The notes under the pieces were generated by a model that worked only from the letters and a program-made list of their open reading frames with translations, ran no database searches and was not told the DNA's origin. A DNA stretch of 64,000 nt, from contig NZ_PCGR01000001.1 of the NCBI RefSeq assembly GCF_002798305.1, positions 1 through 64,000 on the forward strand. The letters run 5' to 3'. The position numbers were made by a program, and so were the translations under genes. How positions within the stretch are numbered: position 1 is the first letter of the stretch; each line of letters begins with the position of its first letter. Positions 55,359-64,000 of the stretch are shown piece by piece. Source of the DNA: Chryseomicrobium excrementi. GTDB lineage: Bacteria; Bacillota; Bacilli; Bacillales_A; Planococcaceae.

Positions 55359-58298
55359 CTATTCTTCACCATCATCGGTACCTGGATCTGTAGGATCTGT
55401 TGGTTCGACTGGATCCGTTGGCTCTTCTTCATCTCCGCCACCGGTATCGCCACCGCCAGAATTGCCTCCGCCATTTCCACCACCAGAATTATTCCCTCCA
55501 GAATTGCCACCGCCAGATGCAGGTGGTTTTGGTTCTGGTTTCGGCTCAGGACGTTCACGGGAGATTACATTAGATGGTGCAGAAATTTTCCCAGTAATGT
55601 CTACAGCACGAACTGAATAATCTCCGTAGCCACTTAATACATAACGATTTTCACTAGCTTGTGGGATAGCTGCAATTCGTGTGTCGCCTTGGTAAATATA
55701 ATACCCTACGACATCAGCCGAGCCTGAATTTGTCCACGTCATGACACTGTTTGCTACTGCAGCGGAAACTCCAGAAGGCGCTGCTCCATCCGCATTAAAC
55801 ACATCTTCTGACACTACATTCGATGCGAATCCAGAATTTTCTGGGAAAAGTTTGCTTGCATTCCCACCAAATCTGCCAAGCATCCGTTCAATGAATGACT
55901 CGCTCACTCCAAATCCACCTTTAACAACGAATTCAGAAGGTGTTGAGTCAAGTGCACGGTAGCGATTGCCATTGATAGTCACGTATGAAGAACTCACTAA
56001 ACTATCATCTGGTTTGGTAGGTAGGAACGTCGCCGCATTAAACAAGTCAGATTTTACGAGACCTGCATTCGAACAAGCAGAAGAAGGAGCCAAACCGGAA
56101 ATTCCACAGAATGACCGTTCTACTACACCTTCAGGACGTTGGAACGTCTTATTCGGTGCTGCAATCAGCTCTGGGTTGACGTCATACATTCCGTTCATAA
56201 GGTTTGACCACAGTGTATTAGATCGTACACTTGGATGCCCATACGTATTGTTCATATAGAAGAGGGTGTTGTCACCCGCTTTAAAGTTGTAGTTATCGTA
56301 TCCTAGCCATACGCTCAGTGTGACATTTGGATTGTAACCGATCAACCAAGCATCTTTGTGATCTTGAGTTGTACCTGTCTTACCTGCAATATCAGAGCTG
56401 AATTTTAAGCGAGAGTTAGCGACTGTTGCAGTTCCTTCGTCAAACACATCACGCATAATATCATTCATGATATAAGCTGTAGCTGGGCTGAACACTTGTA
56501 CAGGTTCTGATTTATGTTCGTAAACGATGTTACCGTCTACATCTTCAATCTTTTCGATTAAATAAGCATCAACAAATGAGCCATTATTTGCAAACATTGC
56601 GAACGCATTTGTGTTGTCTTCAATAGTGACACCTTTACTCGTTCCACCGATAGAAAGAGAAAGGTTACTGTTCTCATTATCTTCTACACTGTCAAAGCCC
56701 ATCTTATGAAGGAACTCGACAGGTTTGCGTTCGCGAATCGTGTCATAGAGACGAATCGCAGTTAAGTTCTGAGAAGTCGTCAACGCACTGCGGAGTGAGA
56801 TGATTCCTTTCTCTTGGTCTGGGTTGTAGTTTTCAGGAGACCATCCTGAGTTAGACGCATCCGTGAATGAGAACTCTACATCGACTACTGGAGTACCAGC
56901 GCCAGCGACACCATATTCAATTGCTGGTGCGTAAACCATTAGCGGTTTAAACGTTGAACCAGGAGAGCGATAAGCTTGTGTCGAGTGATTTAGAGCTTCA
57001 ATGTTATGATCACGACCACCCATGAAAGCAAGGATGCGTCCCGTTTGATTCTCAAGTAACATTCCACCGACTTGTACCGGTTCTTCAACTTTTTCAATCT
57101 CACCCGTTTCAGAATTTTTTACTTCCTTCACGCGCGTGTAGCCGTACATGTCATAGTTTGATTTGATTTCTTCCATTTTTCGCATCAATTTCTCATCAAT
57201 TGTTGTATGGATGCGGTAACCACCCGTTGCGATTTCTTGTCGCGCTAACTGACGATATTCATTGCGAAGAGAAGAGTCCCCATCGATTCGTTTTGGATCT
57301 AATCCGTCACGTTCAGCCAAGACCTTGGCCATAATAGTAGTGACGCGTTCTTCAACTTCAATAGTTAGCCAAGGGAGGTCTTCATAAGTAGACGCTTCAC
57401 GAGGTTTAAAATCTTTTGTGATGTCATAAGCAAGAGCTTCTTGATATTCGGCTTCCGTAATGTAACCCGTCTCTTTCATACGGAAAAGTACAGTCTTCAT
57501 CCGGTCGATTCCTGGAGCCAGTCCTTCCGCGTCCTTCAATTCACCTTTACTTGTGAATGGAGTATACCGGTAGGGAGCCTGAGGGATTCCTGCGATATAA
57601 GCGGATTGAGCTAAGTTTAAATCTTTGGCTTCTACACCAAAAATCCCTTGTGCAGCTGTTTCAATCCCTGCTATGTTGCGCCCACTTGAATTGCGTCCAT
57701 AAGGGATGATGTTGAGATAGGCTTCCAAAATTTCTTCTTTGTCCATATATTCTTCTAAACGCATCGCAAGGAGTATCTCTTTTGCTTTACGAGAATAAGA
57801 GACTTCATTTGTCAAAATCTGATTCTTAATGATTTGCTGGGTTAATGTCGAACCCCCCGTTTGAGTATCTGCATTGGTAATATCTTGCAACAGTCCACGG
57901 AAAATGGCTTTTGGCACAATCCCGTCGTGTACTTCAAAATACTCATCTTCAGTGGCGAACACTGCATTGAGTACATTGTCTGAGACGGCATCGAGTTTCG
58001 TTTCTGTACGTTCTAGATCCGTTCTCATTTTTCCAAAGTAATTGTTATCTTTAAAATAAATCTCTGAGGTCTCTTCGTATGTGAAGACCGCATTGCGCAT
58101 TTGTTCAGGAGAACGCAACGGTTCATCTTTAACAAGCGCTGCAAAGTAGCCAGCTCCGACAGATGCGCCAAAGGCTCCCAGGACAACAAACACAATCAAT
58201 AATATCAGTGCTAAGTTCCAAAAAACACTTCCTGTAATACGTAAAGCCTTGGCCCATTTTGAACGGGTCCAACTATCTAATCGTTCCTTCCAGTTCAA
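55359..58298 (-). CDS. Class A penicillin-binding protein with FN3 domain and Gly/Pro tail
   Basis: 979 residues from a TTG start (AGGGGGTG upstream). There is a cytoplasmic tail, one membrane helix (about 23-45), then a GT51 glycosyltransferase with ATEDEYFEVHDG (Glu117) and GGSTLTQQIIKN (148-159). The transpeptidase has the SxxK serine Ser448 in SPGSTFKP, SQN, and KTGTTQD. A fibronectin type III-like domain (about 830-905) follows, and the last 70 residues are low complexity: PEPKPEPKP, Gly/Asn/Ser-rich, then acidic Pro-Thr-Asp repeats. It polymerises and crosslinks peptidoglycan. The tail may span or contact the wall. Confidence 0.92.
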   Translation of the reverse strand: MNWKERLDSWTRSKWAKALRITGSVFWNLALILLIVFVVLGAFGASVGAGYFAALVKDEPLRSPEQMRNAVFTYEETSEIYFKDNNYFGKMRTDLERTETKLDAVSDNVLNAVFATEDEYFEVHDGIVPKAIFRGLLQDITNADTQTGGSTLTQQIIKNQILTNEVSYSRKAKEILLAMRLEEYMDKEEILEAYLNIIPYGRNSSGRNIAGIETAAQGIFGVEAKDLNLAQSAYIAGIPQAPYRYTPFTSKGELKDAEGLAPGIDRMKTVLFRMKETGYITEAEYQEALAYDITKDFKPREASTYEDLPWLTIEVEERVTTIMAKVLAERDGLDPKRIDGDSSLRNEYRQLARQEIATGGYRIHTTIDEKLMRKMEEIKSNYDMYGYTRVKEVKNSETGEIEKVEEPVQVGGMLLENQTGRILAFMGGRDHNIEALNHSTQAYRSPGSTFKPLMVYAPAIEYGVAGAGTPVVDVEFSFTDASNSGWSPENYNPDQEKGIISLRSALTTSQNLTAIRLYDTIRERKPVEFLHKMGFDSVEDNENSNLSLSIGGTSKGVTIEDNTNAFAMFANNGSFVDAYLIEKIEDVDGNIVYEHKSEPVQVFSPATAYIMNDIMRDVFDEGTATVANSRLKFSSDIAGKTGTTQDHKDAWLIGYNPNVTLSVWLGYDNYNFKAGDNTLFYMNNTYGHPSVRSNTLWSNLMNGMYDVNPELIAAPNKTFQRPEGVVERSFCGISGLAPSSACSNAGLVKSDLFNAATFLPTKPDDSLVSSSYVTINGNRYRALDSTPSEFVVKGGFGVSESFIERMLGRFGGNASKLFPENSGFASNVVSEDVFNADGAAPSGVSAAVANSVMTWTNSGSADVVGYYIYQGDTRIAAIPQASENRYVLSGYGDYSVRAVDITGKISAPSNVISRERPEPKPEPKPPASGGGNSGGNNSGGGNGGGNSGGGDTGGGDEEEPTDPVEPTDPTDPGTDDGEE

Positions 58299-58362
58299 GG
58301 TCGTGCACCCCCTAAAATATCACTTTATTATAGCATAATAGGCACCCCAATTTCGATAGATA

Positions 58363-58390
58363 TTGACAACTTCTGTGAAATGAGTAAAAT
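58363..58390 (+). promoter_or_regulatory. Sigma-A promoter of the tyrS leader
   Basis: TTGACA, 16 bases, TAAAAT. Confidence 0.78.
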
Positions 58391-58399
58391 AGGGATATA

Positions 58400-58582
58400 T
58401 TTAAGCGATGAGTAAATACGAGTAGCTTATGGACAATGCCATTAGAAATCTGGTGGGTGCTGCAAACCAGACATTTCCATGCGTGAAGTACAGTTTAGGA
58501 GCTTAACGTAGGACGGCGTTAACGTCATACGAGTGAGAAGGAGATAGCTCCTTTCTAAACTGGGTGGTACCGCGCGTATTCG
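58400..58582 (+). ncRNA. T-box leader of tyrS (specifier TAC, Tyr)
   Basis: Contains the distal stem I part CTGGTGGGTGCTGCAAACCAG, a specifier region GTGAAGTACAG giving codon TAC at 58489-58491, a long stem CAGTTTAG..CTAAACTG, and the T-box TGGGTGGTACCGCG at 58561-58574. It senses uncharged tRNA-Tyr. Confidence 0.92.
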
Positions 58583-58619
58583 CGTCCCTGCATCTTTTGA
58601 GATGTAGGGACTTTTTTGT
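58583..58619 (+). terminator. T-box-controlled terminator of tyrS
   Basis: GTCCCTGCATCTT, TTGA, GATGTAGGGAC followed by TTTTTT. Confidence 0.9.
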
Positions 58620-58637
58620 TGCTAAAAATCAGATTGA

Positions 58638-59918
<1,281 letters not shown>

Positions 59919-60020
59919 ATGGTACTAAAAATTATTGAAAAAAATCAAAATTAACTAATTTTTTGTTGTGGGATTGTGGTACACTAGCATATATATGAAC
60001 CTATGCAAGGAGTAGCGGTA

Positions 60021-60209
60021 ATGTCCCAATCAAAAATTTGTATAGTAAGTGTTGTTGATGATTTTTTCGTGATTTTAAACGAAAAAGAAACAAACGAGCG
60101 CATATTTATCCCTAAAGATAAATTCACTGTGAAGGCGAAGCCAGGGGATGAACTAGAGATCACACGCGATGAGCGTTTGAACGGCTATATTTTTAAAGAA
60201 GTTATGTAA
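60021..60209 (+). CDS. Small protein of unknown function (possibly DUF3006-like)
   Basis: 62 residues from the ATG at 60021 (GCAAGGAGT site). It looks like a single small beta-barrel: hydrophobic strands KICIVSVVDDFFVIL, then FIPKD and a PGDELEIT turn. This pattern resembles DUF3006, but the match is tentative. It is monocistronic with its own terminator between tyrS and the convergent rpsD. No signal peptide. Confidence 0.72.
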   Translation: MSQSKICIVSVVDDFFVILNEKETNERIFIPKDKFTVKAKPGDELEITRDERLNGYIFKEVM

Positions 60210-60212
60210 TGC

Positions 60213-60251
60213 AAAACCCTGTTCTCACTTGTTGAGAACGGGGTTTTTATT
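60213..60251 (+). terminator. Terminator of the small protein gene
   Basis: AAACCCTGTTCTCA / TGAGAACGGGGTTT followed by TTA. Confidence 0.88.
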
Positions 60252-60257
60252 TGCTCA

Positions 60258-60290
60258 AAATAAAAAAGCCTCCCAATAAAGGGAGGCAGA
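60258..60290 (-). terminator. Terminator of rpsD
   Basis: On the minus strand TGCCTCCC, TTTATT, GGGAGGC followed by TTTTTTATTTT. Confidence 0.9.
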
Positions 60291-60298
60291 AACGGAAA

Positions 60299-60901
60299 TT
60301 AACGAGAGTAGAACTCAACGATAAGAGCTTCGTTGATTTCAGCAGATAATTCGCTACGCTCTGGAAGGCGAGTGAATTTACCAACTTTTTTGTCAGCGTC
60401 AAATTCTAAGTACTCAGGTACGAAGTTGTTAACTTCCATAGCTTCGTTAACAGCTGTAAGGTTTTGAGATTTTTCACGAAGTGAGATCTCTTGACCTGGT
60501 TTTACAAGGAATGAAGGAATGTCAACGCGTGCGCCATCGACCATAACGTGACCGTGGTTCACTAATTGACGAGCTCCACGACGAGTGCGAGCAAGACCTA
60601 AACGGTAAACTAAGTTATCTAGGCGAGTTTCAAGAAGGATCATGAAGTTTTCACCTTGTTTACCTTGAAGCTTAGCAGCTTTGTTGAAAAGCGTGCGGAA
60701 TTGACGCTCGTTCAAGCCATAAGAATGGCGAAGCTTTTGCTTTTCTTGTAATTGTAAACCGTACTCAGACAATTTTTTGCGTTGGTTTGGACCGTGTTGC
60801 CCTGGAGCGTACGGACGCTTTTCTAATTCTTTACCTGTGCCGCTTAGAGAAATTCCAAGACGACGAGACAGTTTCCATGATGGACCTGTATAACGAGACA
60901 T
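60299..60901 (-). CDS. rpsD: 30S ribosomal protein S4
   Basis: 200 residues from the ATG at 60901 (GAGGAGGAG site), the Bacillus length. The N-terminal region [16 protein letters not shown] lacks the zinc-ligand cysteines, so it is the C-minus form. The S4 domain [20 protein letters not shown] follows. It initiates 30S assembly and in B. subtilis represses its own gene through the leader. Confidence 0.98.
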   Translation of the reverse strand: MSRYTGPSWKLSRRLGISLSGTGKELEKRPYAPGQHGPNQRKKLSEYGLQLQEKQKLRHSYGLNERQFRTLFNKAAKLQGKQGENFMILLETRLDNLVYRLGLARTRRGARQLVNHGHVMVDGARVDIPSFLVKPGQEISLREKSQNLTAVNEAMEVNNFVPEYLEFDADKKVGKFTRLPERSELSAEINEALIVEFYSR

Positions 60902-61086
60902 AGTAGTCTCCTCCTCTGTTGGTTTTATTTTGTTGTAAAATAAAAACCAATTGTATTCAGTCAAAAGGTTATTTTGTCATGATGTGATTTCGCCCATGCA
61001 GCCGAAGGGTTACGTATCACTTCCACAAAGTCGTGGGACAAACTAACAGCTCTTGGCCATACAACTGCTGCGTTTATTTTACACAA
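60902..61086 (-). ncRNA. Candidate S4-responsive rpsD leader
   Basis: A 5' untranslated region of about 184 nt between the promoter at 61092-61120 and the rpsD start. B. subtilis rpsD has a leader RNA bound by S4. I see local pairing potential, including AAAATAAAACCAA/TTGGTTTTTATTTT next to the ribosome binding site, but did not fold the whole leader. Confidence 0.6.
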
Positions 61087-61091
61087 AGGCC

Positions 61092-61120
61092 ATTGTATAA
61101 CATACAATACCAACTGTCAA
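61092..61120 (-). promoter_or_regulatory. Sigma-A promoter of rpsD
   Basis: On the minus strand TTGACA, exactly 17 bases, TACAAT; a near-consensus promoter. Confidence 0.88.
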
Positions 61121-61170
61121 GGGGTGGACCTGTACATAGTGTGAAACTGGTCTGACTTCTTGGGAATCCA

Positions 61171-61200
61171 TTGCCAGAGTTATAGAGAAAGGACTACAAT
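61171..61200 (+). promoter_or_regulatory. Sigma-A promoter of megL
   Basis: TTGCCA, 18 bases, TACAAT, ending 5 bases before the cre site. Confidence 0.65.
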
Positions 61201-61204
61201 AATA

Positions 61205-61221
61205 ATGAAAGCGTTTACATT
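61205..61221. promoter_or_regulatory. cre site (perfect consensus) upstream of megL
   Basis: ATGAAAGCGTTTACATT fits WTGNNARCGNWWWCAWW at all 17 positions. It spans the expected start of transcription and sits just before the ribosome binding site, a typical CcpA repression position. Confidence 0.82.
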
Positions 61222-61238
61222 ACAAAGGGGTGCTTTAC

Positions 61239-62435
61239 ATGAAGAAAGACACGCGGTTGATCCATGAGGGGATGGATCCTAAACAACATCACGATAGTTT
61301 GACCGTGCCACTTTATCAAACATCAACGTATACATTTCACACTGCAGAGCAAGGACAACGCCGGTTTGCTGGAGAAGAAGCAGGTGGAATCTATTCGAGA
61401 CTCGGGAATCCGACTGTGGAAGTTTTGGAGAAGCGGATGATGGCTCTTGAAGAAGGTGGGGGAGCTTTAGCATTTGGTTCAGGGATGGCAGCAGTAAGTA
61501 CTATTCTCGTGCATTTGACGAAAGCAGGAGATCACATTCTTTGTTCCAAAGGTCTCTATGGCTGTACATTTGGTCTACTCGGAATTTTTGAAAACAAATA
61601 CAACATTACACATTCCTTATCGGACCTCTCTACTCGCGAAGAAATCGAACAGGCCATCACGGATGCAACAACAGTCATTTATGTAGAATCACCAATCAAT
61701 CCAACGATGGAGCTAGTCGATCTACATCTTGTGTGTGAGGTAGCAAAAGAGAAAGGGATTCGGGTTGTAGTGGACAATACATTTTGTTCGCCGTACCTTC
61801 AACAGCCTCTTGTCATCGGAGCAGATTTTGTCCTGCATAGCGCAACCAAATATTTGAACGGTCACGGGGATGTGATTGCCGGAATTTTAGTAGGAAAAGA
61901 TACGGAGGAGATGCACCAGATCCGTATGTCGATCCAAAAAGATTATGGTGGTATCATCTCACCTTTTGATGCATGGCTGATTTTGAGGGGGTTGAAGACT
62001 CTTCACGTTCGTATGGAACGTCATGTGAAAAATGCAGAGAAGTTATTGGCATATTTAAAAACAGAATCAAGTGTCACTAAAATTCTTTATCCATTTGATG
62101 AAGCCCACCCACATGCAGCAATAGCTAAGAAACAAATGCAAGCAGGCGGCGGTCTTATCTCATTTGTAGTTGAAGGGGGAACAGAAGCGGCTCAACGTTT
62201 CTTAAATCACTTAAAACTGATTCATGTAGCTGTTAGTCTTGGAGATGCGGAGACGTTGATTCAACACCCTGCTACAATGACACATTCTGTTGTTCCGGAA
62301 GCAGATCGAATTGCAATGGGAATAGATAACGGGATGCTTCGTCTGTCTGTTGGTCTTGAAGATCCTGAGGACATCATTGCAGATTTACAGCAAGCGTTCC
62401 AGAGTATTAAAACAAGCAGTATGGAAATGCAGTGA
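61239..62435 (+). CDS. megL: Methionine gamma-lyase
   Basis: A PLP-dependent trans-sulfuration family enzyme of 398 residues from the ATG at 61239 (AAAGGGG 8 bases upstream; the GTG at 61230 is less likely). The LYGCTF motif (Cys109) is typical of methionine gamma-lyases, and the PLP lysine is in SATKYLNGHGD. It splits methionine into 2-oxobutyrate, ammonia and methanethiol. Cystathionine lyase/synthase activity cannot be excluded. A perfect cre implies glucose repression, so it probably serves methionine catabolism. Confidence 0.9.
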   Translation: MKKDTRLIHEGMDPKQHHDSLTVPLYQTSTYTFHTAEQGQRRFAGEEAGGIYSRLGNPTVEVLEKRMMALEEGGGALAFGSGMAAVSTILVHLTKAGDHILCSKGLYGCTFGLLGIFENKYNITHSLSDLSTREEIEQAITDATTVIYVESPINPTMELVDLHLVCEVAKEKGIRVVVDNTFCSPYLQQPLVIGADFVLHSATKYLNGHGDVIAGILVGKDTEEMHQIRMSIQKDYGGIISPFDAWLILRGLKTLHVRMERHVKNAEKLLAYLKTESSVTKILYPFDEAHPHAAIAKKQMQAGGGLISFVVEGGTEAAQRFLNHLKLIHVAVSLGDAETLIQHPATMTHSVVPEADRIAMGIDNGMLRLSVGLEDPEDIIADLQQAFQSIKTSSMEMQ

Positions 62436-62452
62436 CATATGAATGAATAAAA

Positions 62453-62490
62453 AAGGGAGTTTCTCGATTTGGTTCGAGAAACTCCCTTTT
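62453..62490 (+). terminator. Terminator of megL
   Basis: AAGGGAGTTTCTCGA / TCGAGAAACTCCCTT followed by TT. It is nearly the same hairpin as that ending pckA. Confidence 0.88.
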
Positions 62491-62501
62491 GTACATTTTT
62501 T

Positions 62502-62581
62502 GTGTGCAGGGGAAGCGTTCCGCGGGCTGAGCCTCGGTCTCAGCTTCCGCTTTTTATCCCACTGGAGTCACCCCTACACAC
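62502..62581 (+). repeat. Dispersed palindromic element A, copy 2
   Basis: Bounded by GTGTGCAGGGG and CCCCTACACAC with the internal blocks GAAGCGTTCCGCGGGCTGAG and CTCAGCTTCCGC. Copy 1 at 12853-12938 reads the same on the minus strand, with an extra GCGCGGG. Confidence 0.82.
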
Positions 62582-62659
62582 TCTAATGAATTATGCTTTT
62601 CAATTCAACTTAGCAAGTGAAATAAGATAGTTAAGATTCAATTCTCACTATTTATCGGG

Positions 62660-62767
62660 TCTGAGATACCATTTCCCAGGCTGTCAGAGGTTCTGCGAGA
62701 CCCCGCAGGAGCCTGCGACGAGGAGACTTGCAGGTTCTCCCCTTGGAAATGGTTTCTCAGGTCAAAT
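62660..62767 (-). repeat. Dispersed element B, copy 2
   Basis: Minus-strand copy of the element at 49257, sharing CCAAGGGGAGAACCT, CTCCTCGTCG, CTCCTGCGGGGTCTC and AGAACCTC. Its ends CTGAGA..TCTCAG are complementary. Confidence 0.8.
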
Positions 62768-62810
62768 TTCTACTTTACTTAGTTATCTTTACATTTGTCT
62801 TCCACATCTA

Positions 62811-62842
62811 AGATTTCTAGAGCGGCGTTCTCCACATCTTAG
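62811..62842 (-). repeat. Box C, copy 5
   Basis: AGCGGCGTTCTCCACATCTT directly 3' of (and overlapping the stop of) the fRMsr gene, flanked by CACATCTAAG and CACATCTTAG direct repeats. Confidence 0.65.
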
Positions 62843-63318
62843 AGATGCTTAACTAAATGAGCCACAAATGTCTCAAGACCCGCTTGGTCTTGTTCAGTGA
62901 AACGGCCTTTAGAAGGGCTATCAATATCAAGTACACCGATTACTTCGCCGTCCTTTACTAAAGGAATCACGATTTCTGAATTGGAAGCGGCGTCACAGGC
63001 GATATGACCGGGGAACGCATGCACATCTTCAATGCGCAGTGTTTCATTTTTAGCTACCGCTGTTCCACAAACGCCTCTACCCACTGCAATTCGAACACAT
63101 GCAGGTAAGCCCTGGAATGGACCGAGCACTAATTCCCCGTCTTCCATTAAATAAAATCCAACCCAGTTTGTATCATCTAAAAATTGATTTAACAAAGCGG
63201 AAGCGTTGCTTAAATTTGCAATCTGATTCGTTTCTCCGTCAAGCAGGGCATCAAGTTGTTTAGCAAGTAGAGCATAGTTTTCTTCAAGTGAAGCGGAATA
63301 CGCTTGTTTCGTAAACAT
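62839..63318 (-). CDS. ytsP: Free methionine-(R)-sulfoxide reductase (GAF domain; YtsP)
   Basis: A single GAF domain of 159 residues (start at the ATG at 63318, 6 bases after GAGGA; the ATG at 63324 is possible). The three redox cysteines Cys74, Cys84 and Cys108 (GLPACV, GVCGTAV, HIACDAAS) have the same spacing as Cys84/94/118 of the E. coli enzyme. It reduces free methionine sulfoxide. It is co-transcribed after hisJ. Confidence 0.92.
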   Translation of the reverse strand: MFTKQAYSASLEENYALLAKQLDALLDGETNQIANLSNASALLNQFLDDTNWVGFYLMEDGELVLGPFQGLPACVRIAVGRGVCGTAVAKNETLRIEDVHAFPGHIACDAASNSEIVIPLVKDGEVIGVLDIDSPSKGRFTEQDQAGLETFVAHLVKHL

Positions 63319-63327
63319 GTTCATTCC

Positions 63328-64000
63328 TCATTTCTCAAATTCAGTGAAGTACTCTGAAAACTGGTGCAAGTCGGCGACAGTGTGGGCATCTGAACCAAAC
63401 ACAAGTGGAACTCCTCGAGTTTTTGCAAGTCGTGCAATTTCAAGAGGCGGATAAGGTTCCAAACAAAAAGGTTTAGCCAGCCCTGCACTATTTAGGTCCA
63501 CTTCAAGTCCGGCAGCTTGAATAGCATCTAGCACTTCTATTAAATGATGCTGATCATTCGGTTTAGATGCCAACGCGTTCTGGAACTTGTGCACTAACGA
63601 AAAATGTCCGATCCGTTGTGGCTTCCAGTTTCCAAGAGAAGATGTAACCGATTTTAGCACAGTAGCGTAGTAAAGTGAATAAAGCTGTTCGCTACTACCT
63701 ACCTTTTGGACCGTATCTAGATAAACTTCTTTTGAATAGTCGATACAAACATAATTGTCGTTCGGTAGCTTTAAAAAGTGGACAGATAAAATACTGTCAT
63801 CTAATTCCGGGCCGTAGTGCTCCAGAAACTGAGTCGTTTCTTCTTCAAATCCTTCTATAAAGTCGACTTCCAAGCCTACTTGTATTTGTATGTCCTTAGA
63901 ATACTCTTGCTGGATTGACTTTACTGCAACTAGATAGGCCTCAAGTATGGCAGGTGTCATTCCGCTATCTTGTGTAGGAGTAGTGTCTACAAAAGAAGGG
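63328..64000 (-). CDS. hisJ: Histidinol-phosphatase HisJ (5' part beyond window)
   Basis: A PHP-domain phosphatase of histidine synthesis. The frame stays open past the first internal ATG (63960) to the window edge, and the upstream residues (SFVDTTPTQDSGM) match HisJ, so the true start lies outside. Visible metal-site blocks include GLEVDFIEG, SVHF, GHFSLV and FGSDAHTVADL. Only the last 224 or so of about 268 residues are present. Confidence 0.9.
   Translation of the reverse strand, partial: PSFVDTTPTQDSGMTPAILEAYLVAVKSIQQEYSKDIQIQVGLEVDFIEGFEEETTQFLEHYGPELDDSILSVHFLKLPNDNYVCIDYSKEVYLDTVQKVGSSEQLYSLYYATVLKSVTSSLGNWKPQRIGHFSLVHKFQNALASKPNDQHHLIEVLDAIQAAGLEVDLNSAGLAKPFCLEPYPPLEIARLAKTRGVPLVFGSDAHTVADLHQFSEYFTEFEK

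Overview
The window looks like chromosomal DNA of a low-GC Gram-positive bacterium of the order Bacillales. I infer the Planococcaceae (Planococcus, Sporosarcina and relatives). The reasons are Bacillus-type SAM and T-box leaders, sigma-A and sigma-B style promoters, strong AGGAGG ribosome binding sites, and a gene order that largely follows the B. subtilis menFDHBE / pckA-metK / leuS-ytgP / ytpPQR-sftA-murC / aroA-ccpA / acuABC-acsA / tyrS-rpsD-hisJ neighbourhood, with several local differences. It is a core-genome window: I see no prophage, IS element, integrase or CRISPR array.

Layout. 1-1236: the end of an rRNA operon (5S) and twelve tRNAs closed by a terminator. 1450-3078 (minus): glnK-amtB ammonium uptake under a TnrA-type box. 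3277-9408 (plus): menaquinone genes menF-menD-menH-menB-menE, with menC absent. 9443-11367: a zinc-binding lipoprotein under a Zur-type box, yidD and dps. 11439-12653: a fused Nudix-esterase protein. 13020-16299: divergent pckA and SAM-riboswitch-controlled metK. 16323-19685: ytoA, a ytpA-like hydrolase, an ACT-domain malic enzyme and mnmM. 19765-26022: an MFS transporter, a TyrR-like AAA+ activator, and a ketone-body/butyrate catabolic operon (scoA-scoB-permease-3-hydroxybutyrate dehydrogenase). 26037-28755: T-box plus leuS. 28957-32663: ytfP, the lipid II flippase ytgP/murJ, and an RsuA-type pseudouridine synthase. 33164-42942: pepV, dat, thpR, ytlR, trmB, ytnP, ytzB, ytoP, a DUF84 NTPase, a lipoprotein, and ytpP-ytpQ-ytpR. 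43073-50959: sftA, murC, ytxG-ytxH, aroA and ccpA. 50995-55310: acuA-acuB-acuC divergent from acsA. 55359-64000: a class A PBP, T-box plus tyrS, a small protein, rpsD with a long leader, methionine gamma-lyase, free-methionine-(R)-sulfoxide reductase and hisJ (cut by the window edge).

Regulatory logic. CcpA is encoded here, and candidate cre sites lie at the ketone-body operon, the acuA/acsA divergent region and megL (a perfect consensus match). AcsA keeps Lys549 in the AcuA/AcuC acetylation motif, so the whole reversible-acetylation circuit is present. Methionine/SAM metabolism is represented several times: S-box metK, megL and fRMsr.

The unusual part is the intergenic DNA. Several dispersed families of structured repeats sit just 3' of genes: a 21-bp-period degenerate tandem repeat (three arrays), an 80-86 bp palindrome joined to a terminator hairpin (two copies), a 106-130 bp element (two copies in opposite orientation), and a short GGCGTTCTCCACATCT box (five copies). 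The 865-bp gap before ccpA also holds two 97-bp stem-loop units whose lower stems differ in sequence but keep pairing, a covariation signature. Other points of interest are the activator with its GAFTGA loop deleted and nearby inverted operators, the YtkD-YtmA type fusion, and a YtpA homologue that has lost its catalytic serine.
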